DNA of 64,000 nt, from the NCBI GenBank assembly GCA_030544685.1, contig CP086683.1, forward strand, positions 2,294,001 to 2,358,000, read 5' to 3'. The first letter of the stretch is position 1. The number at the start of each line of letters is the position of its first letter. The translations under genes and the position numbers were made by a program. The notes below the pieces were generated by a model. The model did not search any database, was not told where the DNA came from, and worked only from the letters and a program-made list of their open reading frames with translations. This DNA is from Pseudomonas sp. B21_DOA (GTDB lineage Bacteria > Pseudomonadota > Gammaproteobacteria > Pseudomonadales > Pseudomonadaceae). This document shows positions 17,366 through 25,687 of this stretch, piece after piece.

Positions 17366-17459
17366 GGCGAATCCTGAAGATTAGGGATCAGTACACCCTA
17401 GTCGTCAGCCGCGAAAAGCGGAGCCACTATTTTCGGAGGGAATGAGGGGCCATGCGGCC

Positions 17460-17531
17460 AGCTTCGAGCTGCAAGCTACAAGCGGCAAGTCAAACACCGT
17501 GCCCGGCCTTGCAGCTTGCAGCTTGCAGCTG
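17460..17531. repeat. Inverted AGCTTGCAGCT-type repeat
   Basis: A left arm with AGCTTCGAGCTGCAAGCTAC faces a right arm rich in tandem GCTTGCA units. It lies between the convergent-side ends of the RhlG-like and YehS genes' flanks and resembles a third REP-like class of pseudomonads. Confidence 0.6.
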
Positions 17532-17534
17532 TTT

Positions 17535-18002
17535 TCAGGCTCTCACGCGCAGCGTGAGCCCTTTGAGGAAATTACGCAGCAACTGGTCGCCGCACGGGCG
17601 ATAGTTGGTGTGGCCGACCTTGCGGAACAGTGCGCTCAGCTCAGGCTTGGATACCGGAAACTCGGCGGCCTTGAGGATCGCGTGCATGTCGTCTTCTTTC
17701 AGTTCGAAGGCCACGCGCAGTTTTTTCAGGATAATGTTGTTGGTCACCGGCACTTCGATCGGCTGTGGCGGACGGCTTTCGTCCTTGCCACGCTTGAAGA
17801 TCACCAGCCCGTCGAGGAAGTGCGCGATGACTTCGTCCGGGCAGCGTACGAAGCCTTCTTCGTCTTCTTCTTTCTTGTCGAGCCAGGTGATGACATCGGC
17901 GAGCGTGACGTCCATGCCGCCCAGTTTGATGATCTCGACAACTTTCTTGTCGCTGATGTCGAGCATGTAGCGCACGCTGCGCAGTACGTCGTTATGAACC
18001 AT
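17535..18002 (-). CDS. YehS family protein (DUF1456)
   Basis: A 155-aa protein of two repeated ~65-residue units, typical of DUF1456: MVHNDVLRSVRYMLDISDKKVVEIIKL in the first and NNIILKKLRVAFELKEDDMHAILK in the second. Function is unknown; the family is widespread in gamma-proteobacteria. A mid-protein acidic segment (KKEEDEEGF) marks an insertion in the first unit. Confidence 0.88.
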   Translation of the reverse strand: MVHNDVLRSVRYMLDISDKKVVEIIKLGGMDVTLADVITWLDKKEEDEEGFVRCPDEVIAHFLDGLVIFKRGKDESRPPQPIEVPVTNNIILKKLRVAFELKEDDMHAILKAAEFPVSKPELSALFRKVGHTNYRPCGDQLLRNFLKGLTLRVRA

Positions 18003-18071
18003 GTCGGTATTCCTGATACGTGTGGGCAGCGCTCGCGGGCGCTGCCGGAATGTGGGGCGGCAGGGGAAGTC

Positions 18072-18782
18072 TTAGAACTTCTCTTTGCCGGACAGGTAGC
18101 GCCATTGGCCGAGCGGGACCTTGCCGATCGAGACGCCGCCGATGCGGATGCGGCGGATGCCGATGACCTTCAGGCCAACCGCTTCGCAGAACTGCGCAAT
18201 AATTCCCGGCTGCGGGTTTTTCATGGCGAAGCGCAGTCGGTTTTCGTTCTGCCAACTGGCCTTGACCGGCGGCAGCTCCTTGCCCTTGTGGGTCAGGCCA
18301 TGCTGCAAACGGTTGAGGCCGTGGGCAGCCATCTCACCTTCGACTTCGACGATGTACTCCTGCTCGATCTTCGCAGCGTCGGCGGTGAGCTTGCGCAGGA
18401 TTTTCCAGTCCTGGGTGAACACCAGCAGGCCGCTGGCCTTGGGCTGCAGGTCGGCGCTGGCGGTCAGGCGCAGGAAATGCCCGCGCAACGGACGCTTGCC
18501 ATAGCGATGCTCTTCGCTGAGGGTTTCGGCGCTGAGCGATTGCATGGCGCTGTCGACATCCATGCCAGGCGGCGCGTTGAGCAGGATGGTCACCGGCTCC
18601 GGCGCGGTGGCCTTGGCGTCCTTGTCGAGCTCGACCTTTTGCTCGCCGACCTTGAATTGCGGCTCATCGATGACTTCGCCGTCCACGGTGACCCAGCCGC
18701 CCTCGATGAACAGCTCGGCCTCCCGGCGGGAGCAACCGACCAGTTCGATGAGGCGTTTGGACAGGCGAATCGGGTCAGTCAT
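18072..18782 (-). CDS. RsuA/RluF-type rRNA pseudouridine synthase
   Basis: A 236-aa enzyme with an N-terminal S4 RNA-binding domain (RLSKRLIELVGCSRREAELFI to VTVDGEV) and a pseudouridine synthase domain. The GLLVFTQDW strand is visible, and the segment SADLQPKASGLLVFTQD aligns with the region holding the catalytic Asp in this family; the Asp of SADLQ is the likely residue. The usual RLD arrangement is altered, as in a RluF-like subset. ATG 18782 is preferred over the upstream frame. Target uridine is not known. Confidence 0.78.
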   Translation of the reverse strand: MTDPIRLSKRLIELVGCSRREAELFIEGGWVTVDGEVIDEPQFKVGEQKVELDKDAKATAPEPVTILLNAPPGMDVDSAMQSLSAETLSEEHRYGKRPLRGHFLRLTASADLQPKASGLLVFTQDWKILRKLTADAAKIEQEYIVEVEGEMAAHGLNRLQHGLTHKGKELPPVKASWQNENRLRFAMKNPQPGIIAQFCEAVGLKVIGIRRIRIGGVSIGKVPLGQWRYLSGKEKF

Positions 18783-18866
18783 GACAGGGCCGTAACAAAA
18801 AGGGGTGGGCATTGTACCTGTGTGGAAGCGGTTAAGCCCGGTTCCATTTGCTGGATGGTCGCTTTG

Positions 18867-18957
18867 CCTGTGGGAGCTGGCTTGCCAGCGATGGCATCGC
18901 CTTGGCATTTGTCGGTCACCGCGGCGTCTGCATCGCTGGCAAGCCAGCTCCCACAGG
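18867..18957. repeat. REP pair, GAGCTGGCTTGCCAGCGAT family
   Basis: Inverted REP pair separated by about 40 bases, in the gap between the pseudouridine synthase and the GNAT gene. Confidence 0.85.
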
Positions 18958-18970
18958 GTTCTATGTGGTG

Positions 18971-19444
18971 TCAGGCATGGTTCGCGCGCTGCTGGTTTTG
19001 CCGCAAGCGCATATGCAGCAGCGGATACGGCTGGCCCATGCCATCGACTTCCGAGCGGCCGATCACCTCGAAGCCCTGCTTCTCGTAAAAACCCAAGGCT
19101 TGCGGATTTTGTTCGTTGACGTCGAGTTCGTCGGCGTTCAGTCGTTCGATCGCATAGCGGAGCAACTGCTTGCCCAGTCCCTGGCCACGATGGTCAGGAT
19201 CGATGAACAGCATTTCAATCTTGCCCGCCGCCACCCCGGCAAACCCGGTGATGCGCTGGTGGACGTCTTTGGTGCAGATCAGCATCACCGCATCGAGATA
19301 GCGGTTGAGCACCAGATTGCGCAGCAGCTCTATGTAGCTGTCCGGCAGGAATTGATGAGTCGCACGGACCGAGGCCTCCCAGACCCGGGTCAGTTCTTCG
19401 TAATCGCTGATTATCGGTGTGTGAATGACCGAATGCTGACGCAT
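18971..19444 (-). CDS. GNAT-family N-acetyltransferase
   Basis: A 157-aa YjaB-like acetyltransferase. The acetyl-CoA site is in MLFIDPDHRGQGLGKQLLRYA (R/Q-x-x-G-x-G/A signature: RGQGLG) and NEQNPQALGFYEKQGF follows as the usual next strand-helix. The substrate is unknown. Confidence 0.85.
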   Translation of the reverse strand: MRQHSVIHTPIISDYEELTRVWEASVRATHQFLPDSYIELLRNLVLNRYLDAVMLICTKDVHQRITGFAGVAAGKIEMLFIDPDHRGQGLGKQLLRYAIERLNADELDVNEQNPQALGFYEKQGFEVIGRSEVDGMGQPYPLLHMRLRQNQQRANHA

Positions 19445-19501
19445 GTGCGTGTGCCTCTTGTGCGGTTCAAGGGAGTCCGTCCCCCGCTAAACGATAGCCG
19501 C

Positions 19502-19531
19502 AAAAAAGCCCCGCATCGAGCGAGGCTTTTT
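19502..19531. terminator. Terminator-like hairpin downstream of the GNAT gene
   Basis: A stem GCCCCGC/GCGAGGC (one mismatch) is flanked by A-run and T-run. It lies upstream of the GNAT start on the minus strand and downstream of rimO, so it is more likely the rimO terminator. Confidence 0.65.
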
Positions 19532-19548
19532 GATTTGTGCACTGCCCC

Positions 19549-19641
19549 TTGTGGGAGCGAGCCTGCTCGCGAAGGCATTGTGTCAGGCAATATTTACAGC
19601 GACTGACCCAGCGCATTCGCGAGCAGGCTCGCTCCCACAGG
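19549..19641. repeat. REP pair (GAGCctGCTCGCGA family) after rimO
   Basis: Inverted REP pair enclosing about 48 bases, immediately 3' of rimO on the minus strand. Confidence 0.85.
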
Positions 19642-19654
19642 TATTTTGCGGTGC

Positions 19655-20992
19655 TTAGATCTGCTCGGCCCACAGGTCGTATTCGTCGGCGTCAGTCACC
19701 TTGCACCAGACCTTGTCACCCGGCTTCAGGTTGCTGCCGTTATCGATAAACACGTTGCCATCGATCTCAGGCGCGTCGAAGAAGCAACGGCCCACCGCGC
19801 CTTGTTCATCAACCTCGTCCACCAGCACTTCAATCTCACGACCGATGCGCATTTGCAGACGTGCCGAGCTGATCGCCTGCTGGTGCGCCATGAAGCGCTC
19901 CCAGCGATCCTGCTTGACGTCGTCCGGCACCACTTCCAGATCCAGATCATTCGCTGGCGCGCCGTCAACCGGCGAGTACTGGAAGCAGCCGACGCGGTCG
20001 AGCTGGGCTTCGGTCAGCCAGTTGAGCAGGTACTGGAAGTCTTCTTCGGTTTCGCCCGGGAAGCCGACGATGAAGGTCGAACGGATGATCAGGTCCGGGC
20101 AGATTTCGCGCCAGTTCTTGATCCGCGCCAGGGTCTTGTCTTCGAACGCCGGGCGTTTCATCGACTTCAGCACTTTCGGGCTGGCGTGCTGGAACGGGAT
20201 ATCCAGGTACGGCAGGATTTTGCCCGCGGCCATCAGCGGAATCAGCTCGTCGACATGCGGGTATGGATAAACGTAGTGCAAGCGGACCCAGACGCCCAAA
20301 GTGCTCAAGGCTTCGCAGAGTTCGGTCATGCGGGTTTTCACCGGCGCGCCGTTCCAGAAACCGGTGCGGTACTTCACGTCAACGCCGTAAGCGCTGGTGT
20401 CTTGCGAAATCACCAACAGCTCTTTAACGCCGGATTTGACCAGGCGCTGCGCCTCGTCGAGCACATCGCCAACCGGACGGCTGACCAGTTTGCCGCGCAT
20501 CGACGGGATGATGCAGAACGAGCAGCTGTGGTTGCAGCCTTCGGAAATCTTCAGGTACGCGTAGTGGCGCGGGGTCAGCTTGATACCTTGTGGCGGCACC
20601 AGGTCGATCAGCGGGTTGTGATCCTGACGCGGCGGCACCACTTCGTGCACGGCGTTGACCACTTGCTCGTACTGCTGCGGGCCGGTCACGGCGAGCACGC
20701 TTGGGTGTACGTCGCGGATGTTGCCTTCTTCCACGCCCATGCAACCGGTGACGATGACCTTGCCGTTTTCCTTGATCGCTTCGCCGATCACTTCCAGCGA
20801 CTCAGCCTTGGCCGAATCGATGAAGCCGCAGGTGTTGACCACCACCACATCGGCGTCCTGATAGGTGGACACCACGTCATAGCCTTCCATACGCAGCTGG
20901 GTCAGGATGCGCTCGGAGTCGACCAGTGCTTTCGGGCAACCCAGAGATACGAAGCCAACCTTTGGATTGGCCGGCGCAGGAGTGGTGGACAT
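19655..20992 (-). CDS. rimO: Ribosomal protein S12 methylthiotransferase RimO
   Basis: A 445-aa radical SAM enzyme that adds a methylthio group to Asp88 of ribosomal protein S12. The N-terminal MTTase domain has Cys19, Cys55 and Cys84 for one cluster. The radical SAM motif C-x3-C-x2-C is at residues 153-160 (GCNHSCSFC). The TRAM domain is at the C-terminus ([12 protein letters not shown] to [14 protein letters not shown]). No frame break. Its 290-base upstream gap to kup holds no other gene. Confidence 0.97.
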   Translation of the reverse strand: MSTTPAPANPKVGFVSLGCPKALVDSERILTQLRMEGYDVVSTYQDADVVVVNTCGFIDSAKAESLEVIGEAIKENGKVIVTGCMGVEEGNIRDVHPSVLAVTGPQQYEQVVNAVHEVVPPRQDHNPLIDLVPPQGIKLTPRHYAYLKISEGCNHSCSFCIIPSMRGKLVSRPVGDVLDEAQRLVKSGVKELLVISQDTSAYGVDVKYRTGFWNGAPVKTRMTELCEALSTLGVWVRLHYVYPYPHVDELIPLMAAGKILPYLDIPFQHASPKVLKSMKRPAFEDKTLARIKNWREICPDLIIRSTFIVGFPGETEEDFQYLLNWLTEAQLDRVGCFQYSPVDGAPANDLDLEVVPDDVKQDRWERFMAHQQAISSARLQMRIGREIEVLVDEVDEQGAVGRCFFDAPEIDGNVFIDNGSNLKPGDKVWCKVTDADEYDLWAEQI

Positions 20993-21281
20993 GTCTAACC
21001 TCGGTGTTTTGTGACGTCGCTGGCCACGCGCGGCAGCTGACGGATGGGCGCTTGAGATGCGCCTCTGATCAAAAAGTGCGCAATTCTAGCGGCGGGCAAC
21101 GCACTTGACCAGCTTTATACGGGGAAATACGACGAGTGCTGCGCTATGCTTCGCGCCGTTGAGCTTTACCGATTTCTTGCAGTCAATCATTGGTCTGTAA
21201 CAACAGGTAAAACAGCGCATGCTGCAACTCAAAGCATAGTGCTTCCTTCAAAGAAGCCGGTATCGAGATCAGGAGTGTTGG

Positions 21282-23183
21282 ATGGGTCAGGCAAGTAGTC
21301 ATGCGGCGGGCGCCGAGGGTTCGGCAAGCAGACCGCTGAGCATGCTGGTCGCGGCAGTCGGGGTGGTTTATGGCGACATCGGCACGAGCCCGCTGTACAC
21401 CCTCAAGGAAGTGTTTTCCGGCGGTTATGGTGTGCCGGTCAATCACGACGGCGTGCTGGGCATTCTGTCGTTGATCTTCTGGTCGCTGATCTGGGTGGTC
21501 TCGATCAAGTACATGATGTTCGTCCTGCGCGCCGACAACCAGGGCGAGGGCGGCATCATGGCCCTCACCGCGCTGGCACGGCGGGCAGCAGCGGGGCGCA
21601 AGCGTCTGCGCACGCTGTTGGTGGTGTGCGGGCTGATCGGCGCGGCGCTGTTCTACGGCGACAGCATGATCACCCCGGCCATTTCGGTGCTGTCGGCGAT
21701 CGAAGGCCTCGGCCTGGCGTTCGACGGCATCGATCACTGGGTGGTGCCGCTGTCGCTGGTGGTGCTGGTCGCCTTGTTTCTGATTCAGCGCCACGGTACC
21801 GCGCGGATCGGCATTCTGTTCGGGCCGATCATGGTCACCTGGTTCCTTGTTCTCGGCGCACTCGGCGTGTATGGCATCAGCCATACCCCGGAAGTGCTGC
21901 ATGCTATCAATCCGATGTGGGCGGTGAATTTCTTCATCGTGCATCCAGGCATGGGCGTAGCGATCCTCGGCGCGGTAGTGCTGGCGCTGACCGGCGCCGA
22001 AGCGCTGTACGCCGACATGGGCCACTTCGGTCGCAAGCCGATCGCCCGCGCCTGGTTCCTGCTGGTGCTGCCGGCGCTGGTGCTCAACTACTTCGGCCAG
22101 GGCGCATTGCTGCTGGACAACCCGGACGCGGCGCGTAACCCGTTCTATCTGCTGGCGCCGAGCTGGGCGCTGATTCCGCTGGTCGGCCTTTCGACCCTGG
22201 CCACGGTGATCGCCTCGCAAGCGGTGATTTCCGGCGCGTTCTCCCTGACCCGTCAGGCGATCCAGCTCGGTTACATCCCGCGCATGTACATCCAGCACAC
22301 CTCCAGCGACGAGCAGGGGCAGATCTACATCGGCGCGGTGAACTGGGCGCTGATGGTCGGCGTGGTGCTGCTGGTGATCGGCTTCGAATCCTCCGGCGCA
22401 CTGGCCTCGGCCTACGGCGTGGCGGTGACCGGGACCATGCTGATGACCACCATTCTGGTGTCAGCGGTCATGCTGCTGCTGTGGAAATGGCCACCGATCC
22501 TCGCGGTGCCGGTGCTGCTTGGCTTCCTGCTGGTGGATGGCCTGTACTTCGCCGCCAACGTGCCGAAGATCGTTCAAGGCGGCGCGTTCCCGGTGATCGC
22601 CGGTATCGCCCTGTTCGTGCTGATGACCACCTGGAAGCGCGGCAAACAACTGCTGGTCGAACGCCTCGACGAAGGCGCGCTGCCGCTGCCGATCTTCATC
22701 AGCAGCATCCGCGTGCAACCACCGCATCGCGTGCAGGGCACCGCCGTGTTCCTCACCGCTCGTTCCGACGCCGTGCCGCATGCGCTGTTGCACAACCTTT
22801 TGCACAATCAGGTGCTGCATGAGCAAGTGGTGCTGCTGACAGTGGTTTACGAAGACATCCCGCGCGTACCGCCATCGCGGCGTTTCGAGGTCGAAGCCCA
22901 TGGTGAAGGCTTCTTCCGGGTGATCCTGCACTTTGGCTTCACCGACGAGCCGGACGTGCCGCAAGCGCTGAAGCTGTGTCATCTGGATGATCTGGACTTC
23001 AGCCCGATGCGCACCACGTACTTCCTCAGCCGCGAAACGGTGATTGCCTCGAAACTTGAGGGGATGGCGCGTTGGCGGGAAGCGTTGTTTGCGTTCATGT
23101 TGAAGAATGCCAATGGCAATTTGCGGTTTTTTAATCTACCGCTGAACCGGGTGATCGAGTTGGGGACGCAGGTGGAGATGTAA
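21282..23183 (+). CDS. kup: Potassium uptake protein Kup
   Basis: A 633-aa inner-membrane K+ importer, with about 12 membrane segments in the first ~430 residues and a cytoplasmic C-terminal domain. Family landmarks are [18 protein letters not shown] at the N-terminus, [34 protein letters not shown] and [24 protein letters not shown] 21282 has a CAGGAG site. A strong hairpin terminator lies at 23199-23239. Confidence 0.96.
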   Translation: MGQASSHAAGAEGSASRPLSMLVAAVGVVYGDIGTSPLYTLKEVFSGGYGVPVNHDGVLGILSLIFWSLIWVVSIKYMMFVLRADNQGEGGIMALTALARRAAAGRKRLRTLLVVCGLIGAALFYGDSMITPAISVLSAIEGLGLAFDGIDHWVVPLSLVVLVALFLIQRHGTARIGILFGPIMVTWFLVLGALGVYGISHTPEVLHAINPMWAVNFFIVHPGMGVAILGAVVLALTGAEALYADMGHFGRKPIARAWFLLVLPALVLNYFGQGALLLDNPDAARNPFYLLAPSWALIPLVGLSTLATVIASQAVISGAFSLTRQAIQLGYIPRMYIQHTSSDEQGQIYIGAVNWALMVGVVLLVIGFESSGALASAYGVAVTGTMLMTTILVSAVMLLLWKWPPILAVPVLLGFLLVDGLYFAANVPKIVQGGAFPVIAGIALFVLMTTWKRGKQLLVERLDEGALPLPIFISSIRVQPPHRVQGTAVFLTARSDAVPHALLHNLLHNQVLHEQVVLLTVVYEDIPRVPPSRRFEVEAHGEGFFRVILHFGFTDEPDVPQALKLCHLDDLDFSPMRTTYFLSRETVIASKLEGMARWREALFAFMLKNANGNLRFFNLPLNRVIELGTQVEM

Positions 23184-23198
23184 GCCTCGCCTCAACTG

Positions 23199-23239
23199 AA
23201 AAAGCCCCCATCGGCCTTGTGGCTGGCGGGGGCTTTTTT
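23199..23239. terminator. kup terminator
   Basis: Stem AAAGCCCCC/GGGGGCTTT with T-run on the plus side and A-run on the minus side; the inner loop has a further GGCC/GGCT pairing. Confidence 0.85.
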
Positions 23240-23275
23240 GTGCCTGCACATAAACTTCAAACCCACGCAAATCCC

Positions 23276-23368
23276 CTGTGGGAGCGAGCTTGCTCGCGAA
23301 GGTTGAGTGACAGGAGAAGCATTCTTCGGCTGACCCACCGCATTCGCGAGCAAGCTCGCTCCCACAAG
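23276..23368. repeat. REP pair (GAGCttGCTCGCGA variant)
   Basis: Inverted REP pair separated by about 45 bases between kup and the DUF3077 gene. Confidence 0.85.
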
Positions 23369-23380
23369 GGTTCTGTGGTG

Positions 23381-23707
23381 TTAGTGGCTTTCAGGCAATT
23401 CTTCTTCGGATTCGGTCTTTGTGCGAGCAGGTCGTGGGATCAGCGCTTGGATCACGTCATCAATCAAGGCCTTGCCCATCACCGTCAGGTAATGCGCAGC
23501 CCAGGCATGGCGGTCGGTGTCTCTGATGAAGGCAGCATCCTCGGCGAAGGATTTGGCGAGGGACAGCAGGTCGGAGGATTGCGACAAGGCATCGATGATC
23601 GGAATGCCGGAGCGGACGTTGAAGAACGCTTGATCCGAGTTGTAGAGGAAAGGGGTGAAGCCGATGGTTTTAACGCTTGCGAGTCCGTGCAGATCAGGTT
23701 CGGTCAT
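23381..23707 (-). CDS. DUF3077 family protein
   Basis: A 108-aa protein. The pattern AFFNVRSGIPIIDALSQSSDLLSLAKSFAED matches DUF3077, a family that is common and often multi-copy in fluorescent pseudomonads; function unknown. The start ATG 23707 has an AAGGAG site formed by the last two codons of an upstream ORF (23712-24002). This arrangement would couple translation if that ORF is real. Confidence 0.8.
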   Translation of the reverse strand: MTEPDLHGLASVKTIGFTPFLYNSDQAFFNVRSGIPIIDALSQSSDLLSLAKSFAEDAAFIRDTDRHAWAAHYLTVMGKALIDDVIQALIPRPARTKTESEEELPESH

Positions 23708-23711
23708 CGTG

Positions 23712-24002
23712 TTACTCCTTAGTTCGAAGCGCCGCGACTTTCGTTACCACGCGAAAGGGAGGCAACTGTACGCAGGGTGGTAAACCGGGAACCAAGGAAA
23801 CCGGCACGCTCGAAAGCGTCCCACGCACAGCCGCCATAACTCGAGGAGCGGGCTGTTGCGATGGTTTCTCCGGGTTACCACACCCGATCGCTGAATGGGT
23901 CAGCGACGTCCGGAGAGTATCCCGTCGAAAAACAGCGCAATAGAGCGGCAAAGCGCCCGAATACGAGATTCGGAGTTTGCCTACAAGGTCTGTGGGCGTC
24001 AT
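23712..24002 (-). CDS. Possible 96-aa leader ORF upstream of DUF3077
   Basis: An uninterrupted ATG-initiated ORF ends six bases before the DUF3077 start, and its final AAG-GAG codons are the ribosome site of the next gene. Composition is odd: many Pro, Ser, Cys and Val, no clear domain. The underlying DNA holds several hairpins, so an RNA element may be the real function. I do not recognise the protein. Equal weight should be given to a noncoding leader. Confidence 0.3.
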   Translation of the reverse strand: MTPTDLVGKLRISYSGALPLYCAVFRRDTLRTSLTHSAIGCGNPEKPSQQPAPRVMAAVRGTLSSVPVSLVPGLPPCVQLPPFRVVTKVAALRTKE

Positions 24003-24021
24003 CTGATATTGCGAGATCAGA
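23806..24021 (-). promoter_or_regulatory. Structured leader region with several hairpins upstream of DUF3077
   Basis: Perfect small hairpins occur at 23806-23819 (ACGCT-CGAA-AGCGT), 23889-23905 (CGCTGA/TCAGCG), 23957-23973 (CCGAAT/ATTCGG) and 24002-24021 (TCTGAT/ATCAGA). The last two present loops both containing CGAG. This is the minus-strand upstream region of the DUF3077 gene. I recall that similar sequence may recur upstream of DUF3077 genes in pseudomonads, but this was not verified. Confidence 0.4.
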
Positions 24022-24117
24022 CGTAAACGAAACTAAACGTTGCTGGCGGTTACGTGGGTATTTGTTCGGTAGATGAATGAGTGTGGAGTTGACGATTCGA
24101 TAATGCCAATTAAGCAG

Positions 24118-24154
24118 GTGTCCACGTTTTATGGAATGTGGACACTTGGCGTTT
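24118..24154. terminator. Terminator-like inverted repeat GTGTCCAC/GTGGACAC
   Basis: Arms at 24118-24125 and 24138-24145 (extendable to 11 bp with one G-U), followed by GGCGTTTTT. No plus-strand gene ends here. The role is unclear. Confidence 0.35.
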
Positions 24155-24221
24155 TTGGCTTCCTGAAGAGTCAAGAGATTTGCGAGCCTTGGCACAAAAC
24201 TGTTGAATCCAGCGCAATTCC

Positions 24222-24315
24222 CCTGTGGGAGCGAGCTTGCTCGCGAAGGCGTAGTGTCAGTCGGCGAATGTGTTAACTGACCTGCCGCTTTCGCGAGCAA
24301 GCTCGCTCCCACAGG
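24222..24315. repeat. REP pair (GAGCttGCTCGCGA variant)
   Basis: Inverted REP pair enclosing about 48 bases, 3' of the acvB operon terminator. Confidence 0.85.
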
Positions 24316-24340
24316 AATTGATGCTGTTCTTGAAAAATGT

Positions 24341-24377
24341 AAAAAGCCCCGTCATCGCGAGATGGCGGGGCTTTTTG
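24341..24377. terminator. Terminator of the mprF-acvB operon
   Basis: Stem AAAAAGCCCCG...CGGGGCTTTTT with an inner CATC/GATG pairing; T-run on both strands. Confidence 0.9.
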
Positions 24378-24392
24378 TGGGCGTGGCTCAGA

Positions 24393-25687
24393 TCACTCTT
24401 CGGCGACCGAGTCCTTGTTTTGGCGCTTCTCGATCAAGTCCACCAAGCGCTTGGCCAGCGCCGGGTAGTTCTCGTCGAAGTGGTGGCCGCCAGGCAGTTT
24501 CACCGCTTCACCAACAGCAGTCTTGTCCGTGCAGCCACTCTCATCCGTCTCTTCTTCACCATAGATGCACACAACCTTGGCCGCCGGCAGTTTGGCCATT
24601 TCCGGGCCGGTGGCGGCTTCTTTGCCGGCGTTGCCGAGCCAGCCTTCGACTTCGATTTCGAAGCTGCCGGTGCGGGCGAAGGCGAGCAGGATGATCGCGT
24701 CGACGCGTTGCTGTTCGTTTTCTGGCAGGCGGTTGTAGATCGCCGGGAGTACGTCAGCGCCGAACGAGTAGCCGGTGAGGATGAAGCGTTTGGTGCCCCA
24801 TTTCTGCCGGTAGTGCTGCATCAGTTCGGTGAGGTCGAGTGCGCTTTGCTCCGGGCTCTTGTGCTGCCAGTAGTAGCGCAGGGTGTCGATGCCGACCACC
24901 GGGTAGCCGATCTTGGCCATTTCCCCGGCCACGTCGCGGTCGAGGTCGCGCCAGCCGCCGTCGCCGGAGAGGAACAGCGTCACCGTGTCGTTGGCCTGAC
25001 CCGCCGGCACTTCCACAACCGGGATCGCCAGGCCGCCGTTGGCCTTGTCGCCGCCGACGAGGATTTTGCGCAGTTCGTTGTTCAGCACTTGCGGCAGGTT
25101 GATGTCGTAGTCGCTGATGCTGGTTTCGGCGTTCGGCTGATCGCGCACGAAGCCTGCGCTGGCGTCGTCCGGGTTGTCGTTCCACGCCACCAGCCAGTGG
25201 CCGTGGGCGGCGGATTTCGGCAGCAGGTGGGTGCAGCCGGGTTTTTCCAGGGCCAGATCGACGGAGACGGCCTGGGCCTTGTCGTCTTTCTGTTCCGCCA
25301 GCCAGCGCCACGCCAGCACAGCCCCGGGCCGATGCCGCTGACCAGGGTGGCCGGGCCATTGAGTTCGCGCAGGCCAGATTGCAGGGCGCGGCTTTGCAGC
25401 AGGCAGTCCTTGGGCAGAATCACCTGAACGATCTGCGCCGAAGCGCTGCGGCTGAGGGTGGTCAGTTGTTTCTCGGAGAGCTTCTGTTCGTCGGTGACGG
25501 CCACCAGCACCTGAGCCTTCGGCTTGCTGCCCGGGATCACGCGCGTCATGGTCGTGCCGTCGGCCGGTTTGAGTTGTTCGACGGTCGGTTCCGGTGCCGG
25601 GCGTTTGAGGTACCAGTAACCGCCGCCGGCAATCACGGCCAGCACCAGCAGGGCGGCCAGGATGTACTTCAGGGAGCGTTGAATCAT
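24393..25687 (-). CDS. AcvB/VirJ-family serine hydrolase (alanyl-phosphatidylglycerol hydrolase type), frameshifted
   Basis: Periplasmic alpha/beta hydrolase of about 431 aa. It is the partner of mprF, as in P. aeruginosa PA0919-PA0920, where the PA0919 product removes alanine from alanyl-phosphatidylglycerol. The N-terminus has a membrane anchor (YILAALLVLAVIAGGGYWYL). The second half has TLFLSGDGGWRDLD, the nucleophile elbow TGYSFGADVLP and a late LPGGHHFDENY with catalytic His. The frame breaks at the C run 25322-25325 (plus strand); adding one C joins GIGPG to AVLAWRWLAEQ. The stop of mprF is adjacent, so the two genes are an operon. Confidence 0.85.

Noticed and set aside
17442..19088. 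A 548-codon plus-strand frame opposite the YehS and pseudouridine synthase genes
   Set aside because: It spans two real minus-strand genes and a REP pair; composition is that of an antisense shadow.
19646..20998. Long plus-strand frame opposite rimO
   Set aside because: Complement of rimO, which has clear Fe-S cysteine motifs; no independent evidence.
21183..22298. A 371-codon minus-strand frame opposite kup
   Set aside because: It is the complementary shadow of the kup gene in GC-rich DNA, rich in Arg/His/Gln with no domain.
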